Assembly (NCBI GenBank): GCA_031549345.1
Contig: JAVBPY010000010.1
Coordinates: 62,001 to 126,000 of the forward strand
Direction of reading: 5' to 3'
Length of the DNA stretch: 64,000 bases
Source: CASFRF01 sp031549345
GTDB taxonomy: Bacteria > Verrucomicrobiota > Lentisphaeria > Victivallales > Victivallaceae
In this document: piece after piece, positions 8,675 to 18,300 of the stretch
How the letters are laid out: the number at the start of each line of letters is the position of its first letter
How positions within the stretch are numbered: position 1 is the stretch's first letter
Notes under the pieces: model-generated
The model's input: only the letters and a program-made list of their open reading frames with translations
What the model was told of the DNA's origin: nothing
Database searches by the model: none
Program-made: the position numbers and the translations under genes

Positions 8675-9523
8675 GATGATTTGTGGCTTCGGTGCTCCGA
8701 CAACTGATGCAATCTCGACGTTGCCCGTCTCCGGATCAACGCTTAAGGACGCCTGAATCTTGGCCGACGATACATTGCCGTTGGGACAATCGTGCTTCCA
8801 CCAGACGACGTGGAGGACACGCATGGAACCATCGGGCCGCGCCGAAGAAGCGTCGTTCTCGAAGAGTTTCGGCAGAATGCCCTTAATCACCTCCGCGTCT
8901 TCGTCGGAAAACCCTGTCCGCGTGGCAAGTTGCGGGCTCATCGATCCGAAAAACCGGTAAATGCCACGATCGACACGGTGTTTCATCCCCATGGTGTCGG
9001 ATCCGCGCGAAAGACCATCCCCTTCGTTGCTGACGCTTTTTGTAATCTGAAGCGACGTGACGCGAATCGGTTGCAGAGAAAAAGCCGACTGCACCGTAAC
9101 CGGTCCGCGAATCCCGCAGGAGACCCCCTTCGCGGCGGAAGTTTCCTCTTCCCCCTCCGCCTTTTTCCCTTTTGGAGCCTTCTTGCCCTTGAAGGCGAGA
9201 ACCTGGCCGAACGCCCGGACGTCGAACCACGTCTTGCACGCAACTTCCGATGTTTTTTGGAATGTGAGGTCTTTCAGTACCGACGTCGAACGATCTTTGA
9301 GCGTAAGAAATCCGTCGGTGGAGCCGTGGGTCGGCTGAACAAAGACCTTTTGACCAAGCTCCATCAGGCGGTCGCGGATCTTCCGCTTGAGGCAAACGTC
9401 CGAAACTTCGCCGAACCCCTCGTCCGTCATGCGCGGCACGTTGCTGTTCAGCGGATCCCCGTTCGGGTTGGCGTTCTTCACTTCGAACACAACGGCAAAA
9501 TCAATTTTTCCAGTGAGCGACAT
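8663..9523 (-). CDS. cas7: Type I-C CRISPR Cascade backbone protein Cas7 (Csd2)
   Basis: This 286-residue protein has the Csd2/Cas7 signature 'VVFEVKNANPNGDPLNSNVPR' compactly at its N-terminus (FEVKNANPNGDP), followed by 'GFGEVSDVCLKRKIRD' and 'ISCGIRGPVTVQ'-like text (here VSCGIRGPVTVQSAFS). Cas7 coats the crRNA as the helical backbone of the interference complex. Of two nearby ATGs, the one at 9523 has a better-spaced AGGAG (about 8 nt) and is chosen; the other, at 9529, lies too close. It begins 3 nt beyond the cas8 stop and is the last gene of the cassette; cas4, cas1 and cas2 do not follow. Confidence 0.93.
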   Translation of the reverse strand: MSLTGKIDFAVVFEVKNANPNGDPLNSNVPRMTDEGFGEVSDVCLKRKIRDRLMELGQKVFVQPTHGSTDGFLTLKDRSTSVLKDLTFQKTSEVACKTWFDVRAFGQVLAFKGKKAPKGKKAEGEEETSAAKGVSCGIRGPVTVQSAFSLQPIRVTSLQITKSVSNEGDGLSRGSDTMGMKHRVDRGIYRFFGSMSPQLATRTGFSDEDAEVIKGILPKLFENDASSARPDGSMRVLHVVWWKHDCPNGNVSSAKIQASLSVDPETGNVEIASVVGAPKPQIIPGF

Positions 9524-9525
9524 GT

Positions 9526-11442
9526 TCATTCTCCTTCGTTCGGTTCGTTGTCTGTATTTTCTTTTGAGGAAGCATAAAGCGCGTCCTTTTGGCAATAGTA
9601 CCCCATGATGTATTCGCCGGAGAGGGGCTTGTCGGATGTATACTCTTCGTGCGCAAACAAATTGAAGACCTCCGCGAATTTCTTTTCCAAGAACACGAAT
9701 CTTCCGGACTTGTTCACACGCAAACGCTCCCGGTACGGGGCGAGTTTGGAAAACAATGTGTTCCACGTCGAATACGGCTGTTTGGCAAATTGCGGCATGC
9801 ACCGCATGGCGTTCGTCGGTCGATCTTTTTCGCTGATGCCCAACGCGAGGTCTTCCAGGTAATCCGCGAGCGCCAGAAGGCGTCCGTAAAGGTAATCCCG
9901 GTTCCGCAATGATTCTTCCAATTCCATCGTGTACGTCCTTTCCGTGCTGTGGTTGTATTTGTAAAGGGAACAGGCAATGCCAAGTGTTTTACGAAACGCA
10001 TGTTTGCCGAGCGCCGCCGGATTGGAAACGCGCCGGAGCACCAGCGCAAGGAGGTCGCCGGGCACTTGTTTTGCATCCCATATGCAAGGGAGAAGACGCT
10101 CAACGGCCGCCCGGCAACGCGAATCGCTATCCTGGACGCCAGCCCCATAGGCGGCGCGGACGATGTCTTTGGGCGATGGCGCGCCATAAAAAACGACATC
10201 CGCGGAAAACCGCTGAAGCCATGCGCATTTTTTGTGCCAGTTCTCCACATTGGCAAGGTACCGCCACCCTTCCAGCTCCCGGTAGGATTTGACCGCCATG
10301 GTGCCGGGGCTGGCGGAATCCAAAAGAATAACGCAAAGGGTCTTTGCGTTGAGCTTTGTTCCGTACCCGGCGAACAGCTTGTTCAGTTCTTTCGCCGCGT
10401 TTTCCGCACTTCCGATGCCAATGGGCGCGTCGCTCACGCCAAGCTCCGCCTCGAGGGAACAAAGCTCGTACGTATTTTTTTGGGCGGACGGCACATCGGT
10501 ATCCTCCCCCACGCTCCAGGCGACCATGTACTGCGAATCGACGTGGCTCCCCTGCTTTTTCAGAAGCCAGCGCAACGCGGAGTGCGCCTTCTGCGTCGCC
10601 TCCATGCTGATCCCGGATGCTTGCGCCCAATTCTCGAAACGCCCGCGAAATGTAAAATTCGTCCCGTCGTTGGCGGAGATGAGCCGGGCGCCGTCGGCGG
10701 CATTGCGTACCCTCTTGGGGTGAAGCCTCGCCAGCGGCGCCGTCCTCCCCAAAATTTGGCAGAAACCGGGCGGAAACGACGCGGTAATCTCCCTGGCAAT
10801 GTACTTCGCCCAACTCTCTCTCACGCTCTTGTCCTCCCAAAGCCTTACGCTGACGCCGTCTTTTCGCCAAATTTCAAACACAACGGATGTTCCGGACAAA
10901 TCACCGGGAATAAGGGCGAATAACGATTTTCCCTGCGCGGCTTGTTGTTTTTCATAACACCCCTTTCCCGTTTTGTCGACGGGTACAATTCCGAAGTCCA
11001 TAAGATCGCGCAGGAGCGTCTTTTTTTGCAAATAGGTATGCACGGCGTCGACCATGGGGTTTTCTTTGCACCACCCCGCCAGGGATTTCATATAAAGAGC
11101 GTGGGAGTCACGCATTTTCTTTTCCAGTTTTTTCACGTTCTCGCCAGCGGGAAAGCAAACATGCTCGCAGAAGTCGCCGGCGACGTATTGAAGAATATCA
11201 AACAGCGGATGCGGATTCAAATGCGTCCGTGAATCGGATCCTTCCGTGCATGGAATGATTCTTTCCAGGTTTCCATCGGCGAAGAGGGTTGCGCCGCAAA
11301 AATTGCCGGATTCATCGATCCCGACTGCGATGTGCACGTTGCGCAACGTGTGAAACGGCGGAACAAGCCAAGGTTCGCCGGGCTTTGGAATAGTCCCGGA
11401 ATTGGCCTCGTAGGTTTCGTAAAGTTTTTCAATCCAGCTCAT
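9526..11442 (-). CDS. cas8c: Type I-C CRISPR large subunit Cas8c (Csd1)
   Basis: The 638-residue protein starts MSWIEKLYETYE and shows the Csd1 pattern: 'HTLRNVHIAVGIDESGNF' near residue 30, 'HPLFDILQYVAGD' near 80, 'LRWLLKKQGSHVDSQYMVAW' (20 residues) near 305, and the C-terminal half with 'YRERLRVNKSGRFVFLEKKF' (20 residues) and 'LSGEYIMGYYCQKDALY'. Cas8c recognises the PAM and completes Cascade. The ATG at 11442 has GGAGG about 9 nt upstream; the much longer upstream reading is arginine-rich shadow of cas5. The start lies 14 nt inside the end of cas5. Confidence 0.93.
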   Translation of the reverse strand: MSWIEKLYETYEANSGTIPKPGEPWLVPPFHTLRNVHIAVGIDESGNFCGATLFADGNLERIIPCTEGSDSRTHLNPHPLFDILQYVAGDFCEHVCFPAGENVKKLEKKMRDSHALYMKSLAGWCKENPMVDAVHTYLQKKTLLRDLMDFGIVPVDKTGKGCYEKQQAAQGKSLFALIPGDLSGTSVVFEIWRKDGVSVRLWEDKSVRESWAKYIAREITASFPPGFCQILGRTAPLARLHPKRVRNAADGARLISANDGTNFTFRGRFENWAQASGISMEATQKAHSALRWLLKKQGSHVDSQYMVAWSVGEDTDVPSAQKNTYELCSLEAELGVSDAPIGIGSAENAAKELNKLFAGYGTKLNAKTLCVILLDSASPGTMAVKSYRELEGWRYLANVENWHKKCAWLQRFSADVVFYGAPSPKDIVRAAYGAGVQDSDSRCRAAVERLLPCIWDAKQVPGDLLALVLRRVSNPAALGKHAFRKTLGIACSLYKYNHSTERTYTMELEESLRNRDYLYGRLLALADYLEDLALGISEKDRPTNAMRCMPQFAKQPYSTWNTLFSKLAPYRERLRVNKSGRFVFLEKKFAEVFNLFAHEEYTSDKPLSGEYIMGYYCQKDALYASSKENTDNEPNEGE

Positions 11443-12142
11443 ACTGCAACGCCTCCTCCGCCAGGCCCATGGAGTGCGGGTATTTCGCCGCCATCGGCCG
11501 AATGAGGCGGGACATCGCGGGATCGCATTTTTCGGGCGCGGTGAAATCGATGACACCGCGGCGCATCACCGGTCGCCAGAAGCGGGCGCGGAACTCCTCG
11601 ATCCCCGTTTCGTTCGGGTAGTCAAAGCCGTGGAACATCACGCCGAAGGCCAACTCCGGCACGTCGTCGTACGCGCCGGGTTCCTCGTCAAACCGGCAGG
11701 GCGACACCTGCGCCTGGCATTCGCGGGCGCCCAAAAAAACGTCGCGACGACCGCCTTTTTCGATCATCCGCCTGGCGATGGCGTGGTGTTTGCCAAAGAT
11801 GCGGTCATCCGCGTACCGTTCCGCCCCCGGAGTGAGGTTCCACTCAATGCGGGCTTCCACGCGGTAGCGGACGTTTTTCAAGTAACAGTACATCGCAAGC
11901 GTGTTGCCGCCGTCCATTTTCAACGTCTTTATGTTCTTGCTTTCGGTCTGGATCGGCTGCATCACGCGGACGCGCTGAATTTTCCAGATGAACGTCGGCT
12001 TCCAGAAAATGGAGGAGGCCACGCCTTTGAGCGCTTCGTACGTCGGGACATGGTAGGAATATTTATCCCCGCCGATCTTGGAAGACGGATCGGTGAACAG
12101 GGCGTACCGCCCGCTCACCTCAAAACAAATCGAGTCATTCAT
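11429..12142 (-). CDS. cas5c: Type I-C Cas5 (Cas5c/Cas5d), crRNA-processing nuclease
   Basis: The 237-residue protein matches the type I-C Cas5 family: 'FEVSGRYALFTDPSSKIGG' at residues 7-25, 'YHVPTYEALKGVASSIFWKP' at about 30-49, and 'RIFGKHHAIARRM' around residue 113. In type I-C systems Cas5 replaces Cas6 as the pre-crRNA endonuclease, and the Lys-His pair in that last motif is where the known catalytic residues lie. It overlaps the cas3 stop by 8 nt and the cas8 start by 14 nt, a tightly coupled operon. Confidence 0.93.
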   Translation of the reverse strand: MNDSICFEVSGRYALFTDPSSKIGGDKYSYHVPTYEALKGVASSIFWKPTFIWKIQRVRVMQPIQTESKNIKTLKMDGGNTLAMYCYLKNVRYRVEARIEWNLTPGAERYADDRIFGKHHAIARRMIEKGGRRDVFLGARECQAQVSPCRFDEEPGAYDDVPELAFGVMFHGFDYPNETGIEEFRARFWRPVMRRGVIDFTAPEKCDPAMSRLIRPMAAKYPHSMGLAEEALQYELD

Positions 12143-14459
12143 TGCTTCTTTTTCCTCCGAGTTCTATTCCGGTTTCAGGATCGTAAAATACGGCGTCAAG
12201 GCACAGAACACCACAGGGGATCTCGTGGATTCCCCCTCTTGTGCGCAACGTTTCCAAGACGTGCCCGGAAACATTGACGGAGTACTGTTGCGCCTTCTTT
12301 AACAATGGATTGAGCAACACAGGCGATGAGGCGTTTTTCAGCGCCTTGATCAACGCTTTGCCGCCGCGGTACGGAACGATGACGCTCTCCTCCTGGAAGT
12401 CCTCGATGGCGCGAAAACACGCCCCCGCCGTTTTGTACGCACCTGCAAGCAGCCGGTTGTCCGGTTCGCGTCCCGTGTCCTGCTTGAAAGCCTCCAGCGA
12501 TTTTTTGTTGACGGAGAGGAGCTCCAGAAGGTTGCTGGAGCGGTTGTCCACATGGATGGGGTAGGCCATTTCCTCCCGGGATTGCGCGTACAGCTCCCGG
12601 TAATACGCCTCGAGGAGCGACGGATGCAAAAACTCGTTCCCGTACACTTCCGGCTGTTCGGCAAATTTCCACAGCGTTATCCGCGCCGCGCGAATTTCCT
12701 GCGTGATGGAGGCGGGGGGCGCAACGTCCGGCGGATTCGGCAGGACATATACGTCCCCCGGGGGGCCATGTTTGTGGCGGTTGCACCGGCCGGCGGTTTG
12801 AACGATGGAATCAAGTCCGCAAAGGTAGCGGACCGCGCTCCGGAAGGTCAAATCCACGCCGGCTTGAATCAGGGACGTGCTCAATACAATCACCGGCTTT
12901 ACAGGGTGATCCAATGCATCCTGGATTTTTATGTAGACATTTTTTCGGTGCCTTGGGCACATGTTCGTGCTCAAATGAAACACGGAAAAATCCTGATTTT
13001 CAAGCAGTCGGAAAAGTTGTTGCACATGTTTCCTTGTGTTGGCCACCACCAGGACGGAGCCGTTTTCATGCGCAAGGCGGCAAAAGAAACGCACCGCGTC
13101 TTCGTCCGTTTTAATATCGTCGCGCACTTGGACGTTGACGCGCTTCATTTCCGGCAGAAGCGCGTTCATGTTTTCGGCAAGATCCGGCAAAGCGGGCCAT
13201 TTCAACTGGAACGGCGGCTGTGTGGCGGAAACAAGGACGACGGTCGCCCCCATTTTTCGCGTGATGAAATGGAGCGCGCCGGCGAAGATGTCCAGCATGC
13301 GCAATGGAATATTCTGCACTTCGTCAAAAAGAATGACCGTGTTCGCCAACATATGAAAGCGGCGGATGTGGCGGTTTTCGCCGGAAAACATCGAGTTCAG
13401 CATCTGCACGAACGTGGTGCACACAACCGGCGCGTCCCAATTCTCAAGGACGCCGCGGTGCTCTTCGCTTTCTCCGCGTTCCGGCGACAAATGGCTGTGG
13501 CATTCATAAACAATGCCGCGTTCGCGGAAGCACTTGCGAAACACGTCGGCGTTCTGCTCCAGGATCGAAAGCAAGGGGGCAACATAAAAGATACGTTTCA
13601 ATCCGTGTTTTTCTGCATGGGCGATGGCGAAGCGAAGTCCGGAAAGGGTCTTCCCGCCGCCGGTCGGAACAGCCAGCCGGTAGACAGCGCCTGACGGACG
13701 TTCCGCGGCGGCACGGCATTGCAACGAAATACGGCGGCGTATCGCATCGATCGGGGAGGCGGACTTGATTCTCTCAATGGCGTCTTCAAACTGTTTCCCC
13801 CACGCGGACCAGCGGCACGGGGAAGGCGTCACGGGAGTTCCCGCCGCGTCCAAACGATCCGCGTCCACAAGGGCGCTGGAGAACAGCCGAAGCAACAAGC
13901 CAGCCCGGAACTCGAAGTGCGCATCGTCGTCCTTGAGCATGCGCAAGATGTTGTCGTAAAATTCTTTGCGGAACGTTTCAGCACGGAGGATACGCGCAAT
14001 ATCCTCCGTGATTTCCGTCTCCGCGGCGGGGACGGCCGGGGCGGAACGCATCCTTCCGGCGAAACAATCGACGCCGTGGAGATTGTACAAATCCTCCGAT
14101 CCGGAGTGATGACAGGCAACCGGATATGCGAGAAGAATTTTCATTGGAATTTGTAAATTATTGTCGTCCCAAATCAAACGCGCACCGGCACTGGCATGTG
14201 GAATCTTCCCTTTTTGGGACTTCGCATTTGGCAGGAATTCGTCGTCACCAAACTTCAGCATTCCGCCAGAGGACTGCAAATAACGTTGGTATTCACGTGT
14301 GTATTTGCCGAAATCATGTGTGAGACCAAGCAAGTATCCGGCGTCGAAAAATCCGAAAGGTTCCAAAAAAGTGGCGCATCGCGAAGCCACTTGCCGCAAA
14401 TGGTCAAGCAAGCGTTGCCACTTTTTCAAATCCGAATCACTATGCGCGTAAAACACCAT
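12135..14459 (-). CDS. cas3: CRISPR helicase-nuclease Cas3 (HD domain plus SF2 helicase)
   Basis: The 774-residue protein begins MVFYAHSDSDLKKWQ. The N-terminal HD nuclease keeps its metal ligands (YLLGLTHDFGKY, HASAG, ACHHSG). The helicase part has Walker A 'VPTGGGKTLSGLRFA', the DEAD-like box 'LFDEVQNIP', motif III 'SATQPP', and helicase C-terminal motifs 'STSLIQAGVDLTF' and 'QTAGRCNRH'. Cas3 unwinds and degrades target DNA after Cascade binding. The ATG at 14459 has AGGTGA four bases upstream and a promoter just before it; the upstream reading extension is not needed. All catalytic motifs seem intact although the adaptation genes are absent. Confidence 0.95.
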   Translation of the reverse strand: MVFYAHSDSDLKKWQRLLDHLRQVASRCATFLEPFGFFDAGYLLGLTHDFGKYTREYQRYLQSSGGMLKFGDDEFLPNAKSQKGKIPHASAGARLIWDDNNLQIPMKILLAYPVACHHSGSEDLYNLHGVDCFAGRMRSAPAVPAAETEITEDIARILRAETFRKEFYDNILRMLKDDDAHFEFRAGLLLRLFSSALVDADRLDAAGTPVTPSPCRWSAWGKQFEDAIERIKSASPIDAIRRRISLQCRAAAERPSGAVYRLAVPTGGGKTLSGLRFAIAHAEKHGLKRIFYVAPLLSILEQNADVFRKCFRERGIVYECHSHLSPERGESEEHRGVLENWDAPVVCTTFVQMLNSMFSGENRHIRRFHMLANTVILFDEVQNIPLRMLDIFAGALHFITRKMGATVVLVSATQPPFQLKWPALPDLAENMNALLPEMKRVNVQVRDDIKTDEDAVRFFCRLAHENGSVLVVANTRKHVQQLFRLLENQDFSVFHLSTNMCPRHRKNVYIKIQDALDHPVKPVIVLSTSLIQAGVDLTFRSAVRYLCGLDSIVQTAGRCNRHKHGPPGDVYVLPNPPDVAPPASITQEIRAARITLWKFAEQPEVYGNEFLHPSLLEAYYRELYAQSREEMAYPIHVDNRSSNLLELLSVNKKSLEAFKQDTGREPDNRLLAGAYKTAGACFRAIEDFQEESVIVPYRGGKALIKALKNASSPVLLNPLLKKAQQYSVNVSGHVLETLRTRGGIHEIPCGVLCLDAVFYDPETGIELGGKRSNE

Positions 14460-14715
14460 AAAATCACCTGTTTTATATAAGTAGCATAACACGCGAATGC
14501 AGAAAATGCAAATAAATAACTTAATTTCATCCACAAAAAAACAGCTTGCCGTGACCTGTGCCACACTTGAAATAGAAGTAAAATAGTGTGTAAATGAAGA
14601 AACGTAACGCCGCTCGATGAACGGGAGCGTTTTATCCTGCGCCTCAAGGTTACCGTTGCCGAATTTGTACTTTTTAGTATGGTCTGGCTTGTGATAAAAA
14701 TCTTATCTGTCGTGA
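14460..14715. other. Gap between cas3 and the phosphate-binding pseudogene
   Basis: This region was checked for CRISPR repeats. None recur. It holds the cas promoter, one isolated hairpin (CGCTC 14611-14615 with GAGCG 14625-14629) and an uninterrupted frame at about 14598-14770 that would encode a hydrophobic segment (FVLFSMVWLVIKILSVV) but lacks a convincing start. The segment is AT-rich near cas3 and may carry decayed sequence. Confidence 0.5.
14483..14511 (-). promoter_or_regulatory. Promoter for the cas3-cas5-cas8-cas7 operon
   Basis: On the minus strand a TTGCAT -35 box (complement of 14506-14511) and a TATGCT -10 box (complement of 14483-14488) are 17 bases apart. Transcription would start near 14477, leaving an 18-base leader with AGGTGA before the cas3 ATG. 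Confidence 0.65.
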
Positions 14716-15332
14716 CCGGCAACAAGCGCGAAAAAGAAAGGAATCGAGCTTGTGCTCACCCACATAGGCAAGGAGGCCTTCGTGTTTTTTGTTAACGCGA
14801 AAAACACCGTATCCCATCTCGATGTTTCGCATATCCGCGCAATCTACAGCGGAAAAATTGCCAACTGGCGCGATGCCGGCGGACCGAATCAAACAATACG
14901 TCTCTTCCAACGCCAGGAAGGGAGCGGGAGCCAGACCGCCTTCCTGCGCGTTATGGGCGACACAGCCCCCCTTCCCCCGAAAATGGAAGATAAAAGGCGG
15001 GTGATGTCTTCCATTATCCGTGAAGCCGCCGACTACAAAAATTACGGCGACGCCATCGGGTTTTCTTTGGCGACGCCATCGGGTTTTCTTTTCTGTACTT
15101 TTGCACGTTCATGGTGCAGGACGAACACATTAAGCTTATCGCCGTCAACGGTGTTTTCCCTTCAAAAGAAACAATCCGTAATGACTCCTACCCCTTTGTC
15201 GCCCCCTTCTATGACATCACGCGCGGGCAACCGTCCGGGAATACAAAAACACTCATCGAATGGATTCTTTCTCCGCAAGGACAATTCCTCGTGGAAAAAA
15301 CAGGCTACGTATCCATCGTTCCGGCGGATTGA
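14716..15332 (+). pseudogene. Broken phosphate-binding-like periplasmic protein (PstS family)
   Basis: The first part reads 'KKKGIELVLTHIGKEAFVFF', 'IRAIYSGKIANWRDAGGPNQ' and 'RQEGSGSQTAF', the standard central motifs of PstS-like phosphate-binding proteins. It then loses frame at a 23-bp tandem duplication (15046-15091). The remainder, 'VQDEHIKLIAVNGVFPSKET' to 'LVEKTGYVSIVPAD', continues in another frame. Deleting one copy of the duplication restores 'NYGDAIGFSFLYFCTFMVQD', the expected sequence. The 5' end is also missing: an in-frame TGA at 14713 lies where the signal peptide and N-terminal lobe should be. The 3' end overlaps the RND permease gene by 28 bp on the opposite strand. Confidence 0.85.
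15046..15091 (+). repeat. 23-bp tandem duplication that frameshifts the PstS-like gene
   Basis: Two identical 23-base copies lie head to tail (15046-15068 and 15069-15091), starting ggcgacgccatcggg and ending in ttttcttt. Because 23 is not a multiple of three, the second copy shifts the reading frame. The copies are identical, so the event looks recent. Confidence 0.95.
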
Positions 15333-18300
15333 TTCTTCCTGGAGGAAAGCCGCTGGATAAGGACATAGAACGAGGGGATCAGAAGCGTCCCAAGGATAAC
15401 CGAGCAAAGCATGCCGCCGACGATTGTACACCCGACGGCCCGGCGGCTGACCGCACCGGCGCCGGTTGCGACCATCAACGGAAGAATCCCGAGAATGAAG
15501 GAGATCCCCGTCATCAACACGGCGCGAAAGCGGAGTTTTGCGGCCTTAAGGGCGGCTTCCGCAGCGGAAATGTTCTCCTCGTCGTGGGCGTTCCGGGCGA
15601 ATTCGACGATAAGAATGGCCGTTTTGGCCGCCATGCCGATGAGCAGGACCAAACCGACCTGCGTGTATAGGTTGAGGTTTATCCCGAACAGGCGGATGAA
15701 AAACACCGCCCCGAAAAAGGCGGCGGGAATAGAGAGCAATACGGCCAGAGGGAGCGTCCAACTTTCATAAAGCGCCGCAAGAAAAAGGTAGATAAACACC
15801 AGCGCCAAGACCAGAATACGGGGCCCCTCCCCGCGTGCGAGCCGTTCCTGGAAGGAAAGTTCCGTCCAGTCGAAGCGCATTTCCGGCGGAAGCTCTTTCC
15901 GGGCAATTTTCTCCAACGCGTCCATTGCCTGCCCGGAACTGTAGCCGGCCGCCTGACGCCCCTGGATATTGGCGGAAGAATAGGTATTGTAACGGGAAAG
16001 GTATTGCGGCATCAATGCTTTTCGGAAAGTAACCAGTGTGCTGAGCGGCACCATCTTCCCATTTGCGTTGCGTACCCATATGCGTGTTACATCATCCGGA
16101 TGCATGCGGTATTCGTCCGAAGCCTGCAGCATGACCTGATACACCTGATCGTAACGGTTGAATAAATTGGCCATGGAGGAACCGGTAAAATTCTCGAGCG
16201 CAGTGTTGATCGAATCGATGGAAACGTTGTAGAGCATGGCTTTGCGACGGTCGATCCGGGCAAAATACTGGACGGCGGTGGCCTGGAAGGCAGTGAAGAC
16301 ATTGAAGAATTCCGGACGCGCGGAGGCCTCGTCGATGATTCTGGAGAGGACCCCTTCCATCTTCGCCGGATTCGTTCCGGATGTATCCATGATGACAAAG
16401 TTGAAACCTCCGGTCGCTCCGAGCCCTTGCACCGATGAACGGGGAATCAGCATGACCTTGGCCTCGGTGATTTGTCCGTTGAGCTTCTCCTGGAGTTCAT
16501 GCATCACGGCAAACTGATCCTGGGAGGCCTTTTTCCGTTGATCCCACGGCTTGAGAATAACAATGCTCCACGCAAAATTGCTCGCGGTGGCGGAGGTCAG
16601 GATCGAATACCCGTTGGTTAGTGCGACATCCTGGACATTCTCATTCTGCCGGATCAACTCCGCTACTTTGGCGGACACTTGCGCCGTCCGCGGCAGCGAG
16701 GCATTGGGAGGCAATTGGATGTTGACATAAAAAGCGCCGCGGTCTTCGTCCGGAATGAAGCCGGTAGGAAGACGGCTGAGATTGAAGCCAACGAACAAGG
16801 ATGTTGCAAGGTATGCCGCGCCAACCAGCAAGGCAACCCGGATCAACCGCTGCACCACAGCGGCGTACGTGTTTCCAAAACGGCTGAAACATGTTTGGAA
16901 CCATCGCCCGATGCGCCCCGGTTCGTGTTTCTTCGATTCCGGCTTAAGCAACAACGCGGCCAGAACCGGGCTGAGCGTAAGAGCGTTTACAGCCGAAAAT
17001 CCAACGGCCAACGCAATGGCAATTCCGAATTGCCGGTACATCGCGCCGGTGATGCCGGAGAGAAAACAAATCGGAATGAACATGGACATCAGCACCGCGG
17101 TCGTGGCGATAATCGGTGATGTTACCTGCCGCATGGACTCAATGGCCGCATCGCGCGGCGAAAGTTTTTCCGTCTCCATCAAACGCTTGACGTTCTCAAT
17201 GACGATGATTGCATCGTCGACAACAATCCCGATGGCAAGGATGATGCCGAAGAGCGAAACAAGGTTGATCGAAAATCCGGAAAGCTTAAGCACCGTAAAC
17301 GTGGAAAGCAACGAAACCGGAATCGAAACGGCCGGAATCAGCGTCGCGCGCCAATCGCCAAGGAACAAAAGCGTTACCAAGACCACAAGGATAACGGCGA
17401 TAAGAAGCGTATACACCATTTCCTGAAGGGATGCTTTAACGCTCAATGTTGTGTCGTAAGGGAAACTGTAGCCGACATCGGGCGGAAAATGCGTCGAAAG
17501 TTCCGCGATGACCGCACGGCAACGGTCGGCAATCTCCAGCGAATTGGCATCGCTGTATTGGTACACCGCCAGCAGCGCCGCGGGTTTTCCGTTCAAGGTT
17601 ACAAAACTGCTGTAGTCCTGCGCGCCGAGCTCGATTTTTGCAATGTCTTTCAGGTAAACCTGCGCCACGGCGGAACCTTTGGAGCGAATGACGATGCCGG
17701 AAAACTCCTTTTCGGTAATCAATCTCCCTTGGGCGACCAGAACGTGGCGGAACTGTTGTCCCGGCGCAGCCGGCGCATTGCCCAAACTCCCGGCGGAAAC
17801 CTGTATATTTTGACTGTTCAACGCGGAAATCACGTCTTCGACGGCGATACCGAGCGAAGCCATTTTATCCGGATTCAGCCAGATGCGCATGGAGTAGATC
17901 ATCTGCCCGAGTGTCCGTGTATCGCTTACTCCGGGGATGCGGGCGATTTCGTTGAGAATGTTGATCTGCACGTAGTTGTTAAGAAAAAGCGAATCGTATG
18001 TGCCATTGGGTGAATAAAGCATGATCGTCATCAGGATACTGGCTGATTTTTCCTTGACGATCAAATTTTGTTGCTGTACGGCGCTGGGCAACTGAGCGTC
18101 CGCCCAGGACTCGCGTATTTGCGCATTGACCGTGTTCAAATTGCCGCTGGAACCGGGCTGAAATGTAACTGTGGTAACTGAACTTCCCGTGTCGGAGCTT
18201 GTACTGGCCATGTAAAGTTCGTCACGGACGCCGTTGACCTGGTTCTCGATCGGCAACACGACGGTGTTCTGGATGGTCAGTGCGTCCGCACCCGGATAAC

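Noticed and set aside
14598..14770. Small membrane-protein gene
   Set aside because: The frame encodes one hydrophobic helix but has no plausible start codon or Shine-Dalgarno and merges into the pseudogene region.
8641..15000. CRISPR array expected near the cas genes
   Set aside because: No sequence of 25-40 bases recurs at regular spacing in the cas region, its flanks or elsewhere in the window; the lone hairpin at about 14600-14640 is a single copy.
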